A DNA stretch of 64,000 bases from Trabulsiella odontotermitis (GCF_030053895.1 NZ_CP125781.1:2728001-2792000); one strand, 5' to 3'; positions 12,028 to 21,702 are shown, counted from the stretch's first letter. The notes: a model not told the origin generated them from the sequence alone. Numbers and translations are program-made.

Positions 12028-13008
12028 TTACAGCCCTTTCTTCGCCAGCGCTTCTTTGAAATTGTCACGCGTGATCAGCACAACGTCGGTCACAGCGGTA
12101 AATTTCGGCGGTTCTGCGCCTTTGGTTACCCAGTTGTAAAGCAGCTCACTGGTTTTATAGCCATGCACGTCCGGGCTTGGCAGCAGCGAACCGTAGAAAC
12201 CGGTGGCCTGCGCTTTTGACAGCTCGTTCACCGCATCCACGCCGTTAATGCCGATGCCGATGACGTCGTTGGCTTTAAAGCCCTGCCCTTCGGTGGCGCG
12301 CACGCCGCCCAGCACGGTGTTGTCGTTCATACCGACCACCAGCCAGTGTTTAACTTCCGGGTGCTGAACCAACAGGGAGTTACCGGCATCGAATGCGCCG
12401 GGGATATCGTTAGATTTGGTAGGCACTTTGTAGATTTGCGCTGCCGGGAAACCTGCCGCTTTCAGTGCATCCATAGAGCCAGTGGTACGGCGACGCGCGG
12501 TATCCAGCTCATCAGCGGTGATGGCCATGACGCCTGTTTGTTTGACATCCCAGCCGCGTTTTTGCATTTCTTTATACAGCTCTTGTCCCTGGCGGGCACC
12601 GATTTCACTGGCCGCCATCATCACCAGCGGGACGTTTTCCATCGGTTTGCCTTTCGCGTTAACGAACTGGTCATCGACGGTAATCACTTTCATATCATAG
12701 CTGCGCGCCTTCGCCACGATGGCTGGCCCCAGTTTCGGGTCAGGCGTACAGATAACAAACCCTTTCGCGCCGCTGGCGGCAAGGCTGTCGATCGCATTCA
12801 GCGTTTTCTCACCGTCAGGCACGGCGATTTTAATCACATCAAATCCTAAATCTTTACCGGCTTTATCGGCAAAACGCCATTCGGTCTGGAACCAGGGTTC
12901 TTCTGGCTGTTTAACTAAAAAACCCAGTTTCATATTCTCTGCGATAGCCGATTGTGACATAACCGCAGCGAGACCGATCGCCGCCAGTGCTTTAGTAAAT
13001 TTGTGCAT
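12028..13008 (-). CDS. araF: L-arabinose periplasmic binding protein AraF
   Basis: AraF binds arabinose in the periplasm and delivers it to AraGH. The product is 326 residues (329 in E. coli), with a signal peptide ending near residue 23 (SQSAIA, then ENMKLGF). It has the two-lobed periplasmic binding protein fold of the ribose/galactose/arabinose family; the segments FLVKQPEEPWFQTEW and WLVVGMNDNTVLGG are typical. It is the first gene of araFGH. Confidence 0.96.
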   Translation of the reverse strand: MHKFTKALAAIGLAAVMSQSAIAENMKLGFLVKQPEEPWFQTEWRFADKAGKDLGFDVIKIAVPDGEKTLNAIDSLAASGAKGFVICTPDPKLGPAIVAKARSYDMKVITVDDQFVNAKGKPMENVPLVMMAASEIGARQGQELYKEMQKRGWDVKQTGVMAITADELDTARRRTTGSMDALKAAGFPAAQIYKVPTKSNDIPGAFDAGNSLLVQHPEVKHWLVVGMNDNTVLGGVRATEGQGFKANDVIGIGINGVDAVNELSKAQATGFYGSLLPSPDVHGYKTSELLYNWVTKGAEPPKFTAVTDVVLITRDNFKEALAKKGL

Positions 13009-13754
13009 GGTAAACTCCAGCTTTAGTGCTCTTTTATGTAGGGAAAAATCTGCTTTCTGAATTTATTCGGACATAAAACAACGCATTAGCATCGATCACA
13101 GCAACAATGCCCATGTGAGTTTATTAATAGCGGGAAATTAATTATCCATAAGAGAGCGCCATCACACCGCAGAATTACAGTAATTGAGTGCATAGATTTA
13201 GCGAGAAATGACATAATTTTTAACGTATTCATCATACAATAACATTATGCCACGACAGAATTATCCATGTGACCAGCCAACTTATCCTCATCGGCCTGCC
13301 GCGCGGCATCTGCGGGAATTCGTTGTGTCAGTCATAAGGAATTTTTCTGAAAGATTTTTGCGAAGCGGCGAATTGATCGCTGGGGCAACATAGAATTAAC
13401 GAAAACCTTCGATCAGATTTTCTTTTATTTTACCGGTAACAATCATTATTTTGTCATATTATCCGGACGTGATTTTACAGATAATATCTTTGTATTATAT
13501 ATCAACAACATACAAAATATATTTTGTAGAATATGTCTTAAAAACGATTAATTACGCATTCCTGTAACGAAACGTAAATAGCCAGGGTTAAGTGTTTTCT
13601 TATTCGATATTTCGCGCTATTATCATTTCCGCCGATATAAAATTAATTCTGTATCGTCACTTCTCAACATTATTATGTTTATTATTTATGGTGCACCCAC
13701 GCTGTTTTTCAGTTGCCGTGCGCGTGGTTTCTACATGTAATTTAGGATATTAGT
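13009..13754. promoter_or_regulatory. araF-ftnB intergenic region with probable araF control sites
   Basis: This 746-base AT-rich gap separates the divergent araF and ftnB. Two stretches resemble half of an AraC site: TATCCATA ending at 13150 and TATCCATG ending at 13268, each preceded by AT-rich sequence. TGTGAG at about 13115 may be half of a CRP site. The part from about 13330 to 13740 is very AT-rich; I see no gene and no site I can name there. Confidence 0.45.
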
Positions 13755-14258
13755 ATGACTGTCAACGGAATGGCGCAAAAGCTGAATGCTCAGATGAACC
13801 TTGAATTCTATGCCTCTAACCTGTGCCTGCGTTTTAGTGAATGGTGCAGCGAGCATCGTCTGAACGGCACCGCCATTTTCCTGCGTAATCAGGCACAGAT
13901 AAACGTGACTAAAATGATGCGCATGTTTGATTTTATGAAAACATCCGGGGCATGGCCGGTAATTAAAGCTGTAGATACTTCCGACGCCACCTGTTCCACG
14001 CTGGAAGATCTGTTTCTGAAATCCGTCGAAGAACATCAGCAGCGCAGCAATACACTTTCCGCGCTGGCAGCAGAAGCGAAGGCCATACAGGACGGCACAA
14101 TCCTGAGCTTCCTTCACTTGCTGGAAAAAGAACAGCAGCAGGATGGCCTGTTATTGCAAACGATTCTGGAAGAGGTTCGTAGTGCGAAACAGGCGGGTCT
14201 TTGCCCGGAACAGACCGACCAGCATGTGCTGAACGTCGTTAAATTCCAGAAACAGTAA
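13755..14258 (+). CDS. ftnB: Ferritin-like protein FtnB
   Basis: FtnB is a cytoplasmic 24-mer-type ferritin homologue implicated in iron supply to Fe-S repair in Salmonella. The product is 167 residues, as in E. coli, with the four-helix ferritin fold. Aligned by eye with FtnA in this window, Glu17 is kept but ferroxidase positions Glu50 and His53 are Asn and Lys (QINVTKM instead of QEEMTHM), so the usual di-iron centre is incomplete. An AGGA ribosome binding site precedes the ATG. It stands alone, convergent with yecJ. Confidence 0.93.
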   Translation: MTVNGMAQKLNAQMNLEFYASNLCLRFSEWCSEHRLNGTAIFLRNQAQINVTKMMRMFDFMKTSGAWPVIKAVDTSDATCSTLEDLFLKSVEEHQQRSNTLSALAAEAKAIQDGTILSFLHLLEKEQQQDGLLLQTILEEVRSAKQAGLCPEQTDQHVLNVVKFQKQ

Positions 14259-14299
14259 TTCCCTCGCGATAATTCCTCTTCTGAACCGTTAAGTCTGGT

Positions 14300-14317
14300 G
14301 TCCTGCCAGGGCAGGAC
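14300..14317. terminator. Hairpin between ftnB and yecJ
   Basis: GTCCTGCC and GGCAGGAC form an eight-base stem between the convergent ftnB and yecJ stops. There is no T run, so termination is uncertain. Confidence 0.45.
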
Positions 14318-14323
14318 GCCGGA

Positions 14324-14575
14324 TTAATGGGCTTCGCCCTGCGGGGTAAATTTCAGCTCAATCAGCGCAATCGCTTTCTGAATAGCACGACGCGTGACCG
14401 GGTCCACGCCCGCCTGGTGGCTGGAAAAATCAATCGACTTCAGCTGTGTCGCCATCTTGTCGCGGACTTCAACCGGCGCAATCACGTCAATGACATCCAG
14501 AATTTGCTTAATCACCAACTGGCAGGCGACGACGTCTGAAACCAGTTCATCATTAGCGGAAAGTTGTTGTGACAT
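14324..14575 (-). CDS. yecJ: Small conserved protein YecJ (DUF2766)
   Basis: The product is 83 residues, soluble and mostly helical, rich in Asp, Ile, Lys and Val, without membrane segments or known catalytic motifs. It matches the YecJ/DUF2766 family of enterobacteria as I recall it. The function is unknown. A ribosome binding site (AGGAG) precedes the ATG. It lies next to ftnB as in E. coli. Confidence 0.75.
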   Translation of the reverse strand: MSQQLSANDELVSDVVACQLVIKQILDVIDVIAPVEVRDKMATQLKSIDFSSHQAGVDPVTRRAIQKAIALIELKFTPQGEAH

Positions 14576-14671
14576 TTTTTACTCCTTCTTTGCGGAGCGC
14601 CATAGTACCCTAAAACGCGGTTGACGCGGGGCATAAAACTATCAATAAAAAAATGTAGTGGGACACCAACA

Positions 14672-16117
14672 TTGAGCAGCGAAGGCAAACCAACGTTACG
14701 TAACACGCTTTCCACACCGGGATCCAGAGGAGTTTCACCTGCCGCATTACTGGTTGCGGGGGCCTTTTTTATGGAATTTCTCGATGGCACCGTCATCGCG
14801 ACCGCCCTGCCCGATATGGCGAAAACCTTCGCCGTACAGGCGGTGGATCTTAATATCGGCATCAGCGCCTATCTGATCACTCTCGCGGTACTGATCCCGG
14901 CGAGCGGATGGATCGCCGACCGTTTCGGCGCGCGCAAGGTCTTCAGCCTCGCGCTGGCGATTTTCACCCTTGCCTCGGTCTTTTGCGGGCTCGCCACCAG
15001 CGTCGACAGTTTCGTTGCCATGCGTATTTTGCAGGGCATCGGCGGCGCGCTGATGGTGCCGGTCGGGCGACTCGCGGTGCTGCGCACCACGCCGAAACAT
15101 CAGCTAATCACCGCCATCGCCACCCTCACCTGGCCCGCGCTGGTCGCGCCCATCATCGGCCCGGCGCTCGGCGGGTTCATCACCAGCTACGCCAGCTGGC
15201 GCTGGATCTTCTTTATTAATGTTCCCCTGGGCCTGGTGGCGATTGCGCTGGCGTTGCGCATTATTCCTGATATTCGCGAAAACGAACGGCGCCCTTTCGA
15301 TCTGCCCGGTTTTTTGTCAACAGCGCTGGCGATGGTCTGTCTGGTGTATGCGATGGAGATGCTGGGATCGACGACATCACAGACCCTGCAAACAGGCGCG
15401 CTGTTGCTGACCGGCGCGCTGGCGTTTGCCTTCACGCTGCGTCATTTCCGCCGCGCGTCCTGGCCGATGATCCGTCTGGATTCGCTGAAAATCGCCACCT
15501 TTCGCATCACTTTGTATGGTGGTTCGCTGTTCCGCGCGTCGATCAGCGCCGTGCCGTTTCTGCTGCCGCTATTGTTCCAGGTCGGCTTTGGGATGGATCC
15601 GTTCCACGCCGGGCTGCTGGTGCTGGCGGTGTTCGTTGGCAATCTGACCATCAAACCCGCTACGACGCCGCTGATCCGTTGGCTCGGGTTTCGCAAACTG
15701 CTGCTGATCAACGGGTCACTGAACGTATTAGCGTTGCTGGCCTGCGCCCTGCTTTCGCCACAAACACCTGTCTGGCTGACGCTGCTCATTCTCTACCTGG
15801 GTGGCGTGTTCCGCTCTATCCAGTTTACCGGTATCAGTACACTGGCATTCGCCGATGTTGCGCCGCCGCAAATGAGCTACGCCAATACGCTGTTCAGCAC
15901 CGCAACGCAGCTGGCCATTGGGCTTGGGATCACGCTGGGGGCGATAGGCATTAGACTGGGGGAAAAAATGAGCGTCTGGCTGGATCTGGCGACATTACCC
16001 GGTATCAGCTTCCGGCTGGCCTTTGTGTTTATCGCCCTGATTTGCCTGGCCGGTATGATTGATACGCTACAGCTTACCCGCGATGCCGGCAGCGCCGTCT
16101 CGCGAAAAAATCAATAA
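14672..16117 (+). CDS. MFS drug/metabolite exporter, DHA2-like
   Basis: A polytopic inner-membrane protein of the major facilitator superfamily. The sequence after residue 25 shows the DHA2 hallmark FFMEFLDGTVIATALPDMA, then WIADRFGARKVF in the loop between helices 2 and 3, and the motif C-like run PIIGPALGGFI in helix 5. About 14 hydrophobic segments can be counted. The start is uncertain: TTG at 14672 gives 481 residues and TTG at 14621 gives 498; neither has a strong ribosome binding site. The substrate is unknown. The gene lies in a block absent from the equivalent place in E. coli K-12. Confidence 0.8.
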   Translation: MSSEGKPTLRNTLSTPGSRGVSPAALLVAGAFFMEFLDGTVIATALPDMAKTFAVQAVDLNIGISAYLITLAVLIPASGWIADRFGARKVFSLALAIFTLASVFCGLATSVDSFVAMRILQGIGGALMVPVGRLAVLRTTPKHQLITAIATLTWPALVAPIIGPALGGFITSYASWRWIFFINVPLGLVAIALALRIIPDIRENERRPFDLPGFLSTALAMVCLVYAMEMLGSTTSQTLQTGALLLTGALAFAFTLRHFRRASWPMIRLDSLKIATFRITLYGGSLFRASISAVPFLLPLLFQVGFGMDPFHAGLLVLAVFVGNLTIKPATTPLIRWLGFRKLLLINGSLNVLALLACALLSPQTPVWLTLLILYLGGVFRSIQFTGISTLAFADVAPPQMSYANTLFSTATQLAIGLGITLGAIGIRLGEKMSVWLDLATLPGISFRLAFVFIALICLAGMIDTLQLTRDAGSAVSRKNQ

Positions 16118-16146
16118 AAAACCCGGCGGCATAGCGCTCACCGGGT
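16116..16146. terminator. Terminator between the MFS gene and the isomerase gene
   Basis: ACCCGG and CCGGGT arms flank an inner GGC-GCT region; A runs on the left give a T run on the minus strand. It mainly serves the leftward isomerase gene. Confidence 0.7.
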
Positions 16147-16162
16147 TGCGTTACTGCACAAA

Positions 16163-16801
16163 TTACGCCAGTCTTTCGCGCACAAACGCTTCGATGGCTT
16201 TGTCCTGGCAGTTATCAAAGAAACACTGCTGGAAGCGCGGGCCGCTGATCGCTGTTTTCACCAGTTCAGGATCGATAGCGCGTAGCGTATCCAGATAATT
16301 CTCTTTCACTACCGCCGCTTTCACCTGATTCAGGATCCCGGCATTGCGCACCTGCGGTTCTTTGCGCTCCGGCGGATAGCCTTCGCCATTGCGTCCGGTG
16401 AACGCTTTCTCAAAGATAAAGCGCACATTCAGTTCCGCACCCCAGCCAAAGCCTTTGGCGAACGGCAGCGACAGCGCGTTACCGTTGTTGATCTGCGCAA
16501 ACAGGAACGCATCCGCCGGATCGATGCAATAACCGCATACCACGCCCGGGTGGATGTTCAGCGACATCAGCGCCCCCTGCCCGGTTCCACAGCCCGTCAC
16601 CACGAAATCCACCGCTTTTGAATTCAGTAAAATGCTGGCCATGATGCCGAGGTGGATATAGGTCAGGTGATGATCCTGCTCATCGCTCATGCCCACGTTA
16701 TACACCGGAAACCCTTTTTCACCGGCAACGGTATTCAGTTCTTTCAGGATGATGGCGTTCTTGCTCGCCTGGCTGTTTTCCATCATCAGTGCAATCTTCA
16801 T
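16163..16801 (-). CDS. RpiB/LacA/LacB-family sugar-phosphate isomerase
   Basis: The product is 212 residues from the ATG reading MKIALMMENSQASKN. The N-terminal 145 residues match the RpiB/LacAB fold: the motif TGCGTGQGA near residue 90 holds the usual catalytic cysteine region, and GYCIDPADAFLFAQINNGNAL resembles the substrate loop. A C-terminal extension of about 60 residues beyond the typical 150-residue RpiB is helical and of unknown role. RpiB interconverts ribose-5-phosphate and ribulose-5-phosphate, but the exact pentose or hexose substrate here cannot be told. No sugar kinase or transporter gene is in the same operon. Confidence 0.78.
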   Translation of the reverse strand: MKIALMMENSQASKNAIILKELNTVAGEKGFPVYNVGMSDEQDHHLTYIHLGIMASILLNSKAVDFVVTGCGTGQGALMSLNIHPGVVCGYCIDPADAFLFAQINNGNALSLPFAKGFGWGAELNVRFIFEKAFTGRNGEGYPPERKEPQVRNAGILNQVKAAVVKENYLDTLRAIDPELVKTAISGPRFQQCFFDNCQDKAIEAFVRERLA

Positions 16802-16978
16802 GTCTTCACTCCTGATTACGGCGGGGAAACCCGCGGTGAATAAGCACACTGGCTCTCACCTTACTATTCCATAAACTCATTTTCAAATTTAATGAAAAAT
16901 TGTTTTATAAATCAGACGAAATAACGACGAAAAGTTAATAAAAAGATCTATCCGCGATGGGAACGGTTCGTTAGACTG

Positions 16979-19177
16979 ATGAATACTGCACGCTTTATTA
17001 GGATCGCTTCTGTGAATCGTCGCTGGCGCCAGTTACTGAAAAGGTCACTTCACGCATTCCAGGTTATTCTCTTCCTGTTTTGCGCAACTCCACTGTTTGC
17101 CGCACCAAAGCCGGTGCCGGTCTGGCTATATGACGACGAAAACTTCGAGTTCTGGCGCGATGCCAATGGACATTATCAGGGTTTTTACCAGGATCTGTTT
17201 CACGCCATTAATGAGAAATATGGTTATAACTTTCAGCTTCACCCAATCGATGGTGAAGAGATTAATCGCCTCTTTAATGAAAACCACTATGGTCTCTATG
17301 CCGGTGTATTACGCACCGAAGAACGCGCGACCAGCAAAATCCTCTCCATGCGGTTATTTGATAATGAAGTGGTGGCCGCCAGCCTGATCCGCAGTGCCGA
17401 TACGCCGGATGATTTAGACCATGCGCGGATTGCGTTTCGTCGCAATGACGCCACCTTCGACCAGGTCAGAAAACGCTATCCCGAACTGAAGTTTCGCGAC
17501 GTGTTGCTTGTCGATGCCAGCCAGATGGGTTTCGATCTGCTGCGCGACGGCAAGGCCGATTACTATATTAACGATGACTCTGAAATGGATGACACGCAGC
17601 ACTATTATGCCATTTCCCGTCCGTTCCCCGATCTCCGCATTCCGGTGACCATCGGCTTCAGTCCCGAATTAGCAAACACTCGCAGCAATATCAATCAGTT
17701 AATCAACGAATGGCAACAAAACGGCAAACTGCTTCAACTGGAAGAGAACAGCCGCCGCAATTACCTCGTGAGCCGCATCCAGCTGACGCCGCAGGAAAGC
17801 GCGTGGATCAAACACAACACGCTTGATGTCTGGCTACCAAAAAACGAAAACTTCGCGCCGCTGATCTGGCAGGACCGTAACGGCTATCACGGCACGACGA
17901 TAGATATGATCAACGACATGCAGGAGCTGCTGCATATCAAAGTGAATGTGCATTACGTGGACAACTACGTGGCACGCATGCGGCAGGAGAACTGGCCGGT
18001 ACGGCTGGTTGATATCCTGAATGACCAAAATCCGCTGCACACCAGCGGCATTATCGGCCCGTTACAGTCCTGGCATAACGCCTGGTATACCCGCATTGAT
18101 GAACCGTTCATTCGCGACGAAGAGCAGATCCGTTTTCAGCGCGTCGGGGTATTGAAAGATTCCTACGCCAGCCTTTATCTGCGGCAACGCTTCGGCAACG
18201 ACATTACGCTGGTCCCCGTCGATTCCGTTGATCATCTGTTCGATGCCATTGATAACCATCGCGTCGACTACATTCTTGGCGATCTCAGTTCGCTGGAGCT
18301 GGCCCTGCGCGGCAATGAGCTGTTTCGCGGCGTGCTCAAAGTCGCCGGGCTGACGCACTCTGACGAACAAATCGGCGCCTGGGTCGCGCCGGGTCATCCG
18401 CTACATTCGCTGTTAACCGAGGTTCATCGTATCTCCAGCCTGCGCGCGCAACTGGAACGGCATCGCGAACCACCGGCGACGCTGGACATCAGCAAAAACA
18501 CACTCAAAGTCATTAGTGTCATCCTGCTGATCACCGCCCTGTTCAGTCTGTTCCTGGTGCTGCTGTTGCGGCGGCAAATCAGAAAAAACCATCTGGTCAA
18601 CCGCAGCATTGTGGAAGCGATGGAAAAAGTGAACCGCGCGCATGATGACGAAACCGGCAGTCACATTCAGCGCGTGTCAGCTTATTGCGGCCTGCTGGCG
18701 CGGGAGCTGAAGCTGCCGCATCGCACAGCGAGAGATATCGAACGGTTTGCCTCGCTGCATGATGTCGGCAAGATCGCCGTGCCAGAGCGCATTCTGCGTA
18801 AAGAGGGACCGCTCACGGAAGAAGAGTTCAGCGAAATGAAGCTTCATACGCTGAAAGGCTGGCGAATTATTCAGGGGCTTGGCCTCGGCACCATTGCCGA
18901 AAACATCATTCACTACCACCATGAAAAATGGGACGGCAGCGGCTACCCGGAAGGCCTGAAAGGCACGGAGATCCCCATTGAAGCACGTATTCTGGCGCTG
19001 GCGGATGTCTATGACGCGCTGCGGCAAAAGCGTGTTTATAAACCCGGCTTCAGCCACGAACAGGCCTGCGAGGTGATCTTCTCCGGCTCCGGAAAGCATT
19101 TTGACCCGCAGTTGATTGCGCTCTTTCGCCAGTTGCACCCTAAATTTCGCGAGATCTTCGACGCGCGCGCTGATTAA
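16979..19177 (+). CDS. Membrane HD-GYP protein with two periplasmic substrate-binding domains
   Basis: The product is up to 732 residues: a signal-anchor at 22-41, two tandem domains resembling SBP_bac_3 (about 45-260 and 280-490), a membrane helix at 508-530 and a cytoplasmic HD-GYP domain (about 545-730). HD-GYP residues are all present: Glu558/His562 in DETGSHIQRV, His594-Asp595 in HDVGKIAVP, His623, HYHHEKWDGSGYP with the GYP triad at 655-657, and ADVYDAL. It should hydrolyse cyclic-di-GMP in response to a periplasmic ligand, perhaps an amino acid. GTG at 17012 has a better ribosome binding site and yields a cleaner signal anchor, so the true start may be there. It stands alone before yecR. 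Confidence 0.85.
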   Translation: MNTARFIRIASVNRRWRQLLKRSLHAFQVILFLFCATPLFAAPKPVPVWLYDDENFEFWRDANGHYQGFYQDLFHAINEKYGYNFQLHPIDGEEINRLFNENHYGLYAGVLRTEERATSKILSMRLFDNEVVAASLIRSADTPDDLDHARIAFRRNDATFDQVRKRYPELKFRDVLLVDASQMGFDLLRDGKADYYINDDSEMDDTQHYYAISRPFPDLRIPVTIGFSPELANTRSNINQLINEWQQNGKLLQLEENSRRNYLVSRIQLTPQESAWIKHNTLDVWLPKNENFAPLIWQDRNGYHGTTIDMINDMQELLHIKVNVHYVDNYVARMRQENWPVRLVDILNDQNPLHTSGIIGPLQSWHNAWYTRIDEPFIRDEEQIRFQRVGVLKDSYASLYLRQRFGNDITLVPVDSVDHLFDAIDNHRVDYILGDLSSLELALRGNELFRGVLKVAGLTHSDEQIGAWVAPGHPLHSLLTEVHRISSLRAQLERHREPPATLDISKNTLKVISVILLITALFSLFLVLLLRRQIRKNHLVNRSIVEAMEKVNRAHDDETGSHIQRVSAYCGLLARELKLPHRTARDIERFASLHDVGKIAVPERILRKEGPLTEEEFSEMKLHTLKGWRIIQGLGLGTIAENIIHYHHEKWDGSGYPEGLKGTEIPIEARILALADVYDALRQKRVYKPGFSHEQACEVIFSGSGKHFDPQLIALFRQLHPKFREIFDARAD

Positions 19178-19282
19178 CGCCGCCGTTGCGATAACTAAGC
19201 ACCGATTCATCGGTTATTCTGCGGATTGCCGCCGCATCAGACGGTTAGGATAAGAAGATTTCCGTGCTTTCAGAGCGATACC

Positions 19283-19621
19283 ATGAATAAATTCCTCCTT
19301 GCCGCCGCTGTTATATCGTTATCCGCCTGCACTATCTCGCGCCAGGCGGAGGTCAGTAATGTGGACGCGAACAGCGGCGTCGTTCGCCTCTCCTACGGAC
19401 AAACCCTGCTGCAGTCCGCACGGACCGATGATTATGTGGCAAACGGGATGGCGACAAAACAGTGTCAACAACTCGGCTATGCCACTGCTGTCAGCTACGG
19501 CCAGCCGATTGTCACCTGCACCACCACCAGCGGCTCGCTGTGCCTTAACAACAGCGTGACGATTCAATATCAGTGCCGCGGTATCGCGATAACCCAGCCG
19601 AAATATAACGGCTACTGGTAA
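19283..19621 (+). CDS. yecR: YecR-like lipoprotein
   Basis: The product is 112 residues with a lipoprotein signal peptide whose lipobox is LSAC near residue 17, then a small cysteine-containing periplasmic domain (four cysteines after the lipid cysteine). It matches YecR, a flagellar class 3 gene of unknown function in E. coli, in place and type: next to ftnA. The ATG was chosen for the lipoprotein signal; the open frame extends further upstream. I saw no clear sigma28 promoter directly before it. Confidence 0.8.
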   Translation: MNKFLLAAAVISLSACTISRQAEVSNVDANSGVVRLSYGQTLLQSARTDDYVANGMATKQCQQLGYATAVSYGQPIVTCTTTSGSLCLNNSVTIQYQCRGIAITQPKYNGYW

Positions 19622-19629
19622 TAAAAATG

Positions 19630-19657
19630 GCCGACAACAGATTGTCGGCTTTTATTT
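19630..19657 (+). terminator. Terminator after yecR
   Basis: GCCGACAA and TTGTCGGC form an eight-base stem with a four-base loop, followed by TTTTATTTTT. Confidence 0.9.
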
Positions 19658-19828
19658 TTAAAACAGAATCATTCTTATTTTCTTTTTATTATTTAGTGGC
19701 AATGCGTGTTATTCCCATTCGCATTTTTAATAATTGCCTTTCTTATTTTACCTTTTGCAAATAATTAGATAACAATTTATAGTGAGCCGCACAATTATCT
19801 GAACAGTTTGTTTTTGCGGAGAAATACG

Positions 19829-20326
19829 ATGCTGAAATCTGAAATGATTGAACAACTCAATGAGCAGATGAACCTCGAGCTCTATTCTTCCCTGCTTTAC
19901 CAGCAGATGAGTGCCTGGTGCAGCTACCACAGCTTTGAAGGTGCCGCCGCGTTCCTGCGCCGCCACGCGCAGGAAGAGATGACGCACATGCAGCGCCTGT
20001 TTGATTACCTGACGGATACCGGCAGCCTGCCGCGTATTAATACCATCCAGAGCCCGTTTGAAGAATATTCATCACTGGCGGAACTGTTCCGTAAAACCTA
20101 CGAGCACGAGCAGCTCATCACACAGAAAATTAACGAACTGGCGCACGCGGCTATGACCCATCAGGATTACCCGACCTTTAATTTCCTGCAGTGGTATGTT
20201 GCTGAGCAACACGAAGAAGAAAAACTGTTTAAATCGGTTATCGACAAATTGTCGCTGGTTGGTCAAAGCGGCGAAGGACTTTATTTCATCGACAAAGAAC
20301 TGTCGACGCTTGATACGCAAAACTAA
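19829..20326 (+). CDS. ftnA: Non-haem ferritin FtnA
   Basis: FtnA is the main iron-storage ferritin. The product is 165 residues, the E. coli length, with the ferroxidase ligands visible: Glu17 in QMNLELY, Glu49/Glu50 and His53 in QEEMTHM, and acidic residues in EQHEEEKLF. The start was set at [10 protein letters not shown]; the frame runs seven codons further up. It is preceded by the yecR terminator and its own AT-rich promoter region. Confidence 0.96.
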   Translation: MLKSEMIEQLNEQMNLELYSSLLYQQMSAWCSYHSFEGAAAFLRRHAQEEMTHMQRLFDYLTDTGSLPRINTIQSPFEEYSSLAELFRKTYEHEQLITQKINELAHAAMTHQDYPTFNFLQWYVAEQHEEEKLFKSVIDKLSLVGQSGEGLYFIDKELSTLDTQN

Positions 20327-20380
20327 GTCTGATGGCGGCAGTTTTTGACTGCCGCCTGCCTGCCCTGCCCGTGTCCTTCC

Positions 20381-20421
20381 TGTAAACATATCGGTACATA
20401 CACTGTAATTCAGATTTGAAG
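20381..20421 (+). promoter_or_regulatory. Pair of TyrR boxes upstream of tyrP
   Basis: A strong box TGTAAA-CATATC-GGTACA at 20381-20398 is followed 23 bases on by a weaker one, TGTAAT-TCAGAT-TTGAAG, at 20404-20421. The TyrR consensus is TGTAAA, six bases, TTTACA. A strong and a weak box two helical turns apart is the arrangement in E. coli tyrP, where TyrR represses with tyrosine and activates with phenylalanine. Confidence 0.75.
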
Positions 20422-20489
20422 AAGCGGTAGATTTCCCCTACGCTGCGCGGCATATTTTGTTGTTATGACGTTCTGTAGCAGAGGAAAGC

Positions 20490-21701
20490 GTGAAGAACCG
20501 CATTCTGGGTAGTATTTTAATCGTTGCGGGCACCACGATTGGCGCAGGGATGCTGGCGATGCCGCTGGCGTCAGCAGGCGTTGGCTTTGGTGTCACTCTG
20601 GGGTTACTGGTGTGTTTATGGGCGCTGATGTGTTACACCGCCCTGCTGCTGCTGGAAGTCTATCAACATGTTCCTGCCGATACCGGACTGGGTTCGCTGG
20701 CGCTGCGCTATCTCGGGCGTTATGGCCAGTGGGTCACTGGCTTCAGCATGCTGTTTTTAATGTATGCGTTAACCGCTGCGTACATTAGCGGCGCCGGTGA
20801 GCTGCTGGCGTCCAGCCTGAGCCAGTGGTTGTCAGTGTCCATGACGCCTGCCGCCGGCGTGCTGCTGTTTACGCTCGTTGGCGGCTGCATTATCTGCGTT
20901 GGCACCTCGCTGGTCGATTTCTTTAACCGTTTCCTGTTCAGCGCCAAAATCATCTTTCTGATCATTATGCTGGTGCTGCTGCTACCGCACATTCATCAGA
21001 TTAACCTGTTGACGCTACCCGTTGAGCAAGGGCTGGCGCTGTCCGCCATCCCGGTTATTTTTACCTCGTTTGGCTTTCACGGCAGCGTGCCGAGCATTGT
21101 CAGTTATCTCAACGGTGACGTGCGTAAACTGCGCCGCGTGTTCATCATCGGCAGTTTTATTCCGTTGGTCGCTTATATCTTCTGGCAGCTCGCAACACTC
21201 GGCAGCATCGATTCACCGGTATTTAACGCCTTACTGGCGACGAACGGTGGTCTGAATGGGTTATTGCAGGCAATCCGCGAAGTGGTGGCGTCTCCCCATG
21301 TGGAGCTTGCCGTGCATCTGTTTGCCGACCTGGCGCTGGCAACGTCTTTCCTTGGCGTGGCGCTTGGGCTGTTTGATTATCTGGCCGATCTGTTCCAGCG
21401 TCAGAACACTGTGCGCGGGCGTATGCAAACCGGCGCGATTACGTTTCTGCCGCCGCTGGCCTTTGCACTGTTCTACCCGCGCGGATTCGTGATGGCGCTC
21501 GGCTATGCCGGCGTGGCGCTGGCGATCCTGGCGCTGGTGATCCCGTCGCTGCTGGTGATGCGCAGCCGTCGGCGTCACCCGGAGGCGGCTTATCGTGTGG
21601 CAGGCGGCAACCTCGTGCTGTGGCTGGTGTTCACCTGTGGGATAGCGGTGATTGCGGTGCAATTTTGCATCGCCACCGGATTGCTTCCGGCCGTGGGATA
21701 A
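20490..21701 (+). CDS. tyrP: Tyrosine-specific permease TyrP
   Basis: TyrP imports tyrosine by proton symport. The product is 403 residues, the E. coli length, with about 11 membrane helices of the hydroxy/aromatic amino acid permease family; the N terminus [20 protein letters not shown] is diagnostic. It starts with GTG behind a GAGGAAA site. TyrR boxes lie upstream and a terminator follows. Confidence 0.95.
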   Translation: MKNRILGSILIVAGTTIGAGMLAMPLASAGVGFGVTLGLLVCLWALMCYTALLLLEVYQHVPADTGLGSLALRYLGRYGQWVTGFSMLFLMYALTAAYISGAGELLASSLSQWLSVSMTPAAGVLLFTLVGGCIICVGTSLVDFFNRFLFSAKIIFLIIMLVLLLPHIHQINLLTLPVEQGLALSAIPVIFTSFGFHGSVPSIVSYLNGDVRKLRRVFIIGSFIPLVAYIFWQLATLGSIDSPVFNALLATNGGLNGLLQAIREVVASPHVELAVHLFADLALATSFLGVALGLFDYLADLFQRQNTVRGRMQTGAITFLPPLAFALFYPRGFVMALGYAGVALAILALVIPSLLVMRSRRRHPEAAYRVAGGNLVLWLVFTCGIAVIAVQFCIATGLLPAVG

Positions 21702-21702
21702 T

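Noticed and set aside
13009..13754. Small peptide gene such as azuC near ftnB and yecJ
   Set aside because: I looked for a short frame resembling AzuC here and in the yecR-ftnA gap and found none with a ribosome binding site.
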